Of a stretch of 64,000 nt of DNA, positions 63,981 through 64,000 are shown piece by piece. The notes below the pieces were generated by a model, which was given only the letters and a program-made list of their open reading frames with translations, did no database searches and was not told where the DNA came from. Both the position numbers and the translations under genes were made by a program. Source of the stretch: Macrocystis pyrifera (lineage: Eukaryota > Sar > Phaeophyceae > Laminariales > Laminariaceae). Location of the stretch: the NCBI GenBank assembly GCA_031763025.1, contig JASSKH010000011.1, positions 12,560,580 through 12,624,579 on the forward strand, in the 5' to 3' direction. The first letter of the stretch is position 1. Every line of letters starts with the position of its first letter.

Positions 63981-64000
63981 GTGAGCACCCGGCTTCACGC

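Overview
The window looks like nuclear DNA of a multicellular stramenopile alga, most probably a brown alga (Phaeophyceae, Ectocarpus or a relative). The taxon is inferred. The main reasons are a decayed array of EsV-1-7-type Cys/His repeats (minus strand, about 53.0-53.8 kb), an intron-split cellulose-synthase-like glycosyltransferase at the left edge, very long CTG/CAG-rich introns, and LINE, Copia and MITE families that are all present in several decayed copies. There is no prokaryote-like gene packing. No rRNA gene, complete tRNA gene or CRISPR array is visible.

Layout. 0-2.4 kb: minus-strand exons of a GT2/CesA-like gene that runs off the left edge. 2.85-5 kb: an LTR fragment joined to a broken LINE reverse transcriptase. 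4.98-9.07 kb: arm 1 of a large inverted duplication carrying a broken zinc-finger/OTU-like gene with a CTG-rich intron. 10.37-12.93 kb: an LTR element with only a short gag-like ORF. 13-20.8 kb: dispersed repeats, three tandem LINE 3' ends and a second LINE copy. 21.4-22.1 kb: the only long host-like ORF I cannot assign. 22.4-24.1 kb: three MITEs. 24.7-31.7 kb: a LINE copy split by a near full-length, different LINE (25,062-30,974) that has a 21-bp target duplication and tandem 5' monomers. 33-34 kb: another LINE 3' end. 34.3-38.9 kb: arm 2 of the inverted duplication, itself holding a young 1.25-kb TRIM element. 39.1-40.2 kb: MITE pieces, a telomere-like stretch and a 42-bp satellite. 43.6-51.9 kb: LTR fragments and a heavily mutated Copia element. 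52.5-53.8 kb: the EsV-1-7 pseudogene. 55.4-58.2 kb: a second Copia, gag and protease only. 61.6-62.8 kb: a 735-bp imperfect palindrome between direct repeats.

How the parts relate. Most of the window is nested mobile DNA and the nesting gives a relative order: LINE family 1 is older than the 5.9-kb LINE that split it, and the inverted duplication is older than the TRIM in arm 2 and the MITE in arm 1. Nearly every reading frame that can be recognised has stops, frameshifts or lost catalytic residues, so no active element is evident. The candidates for living host genes are the CesA-like gene (with one in-frame stop to explain) and the 21.4-22.1 kb ORF. All homology statements come from reading translations by eye; no database search was possible.
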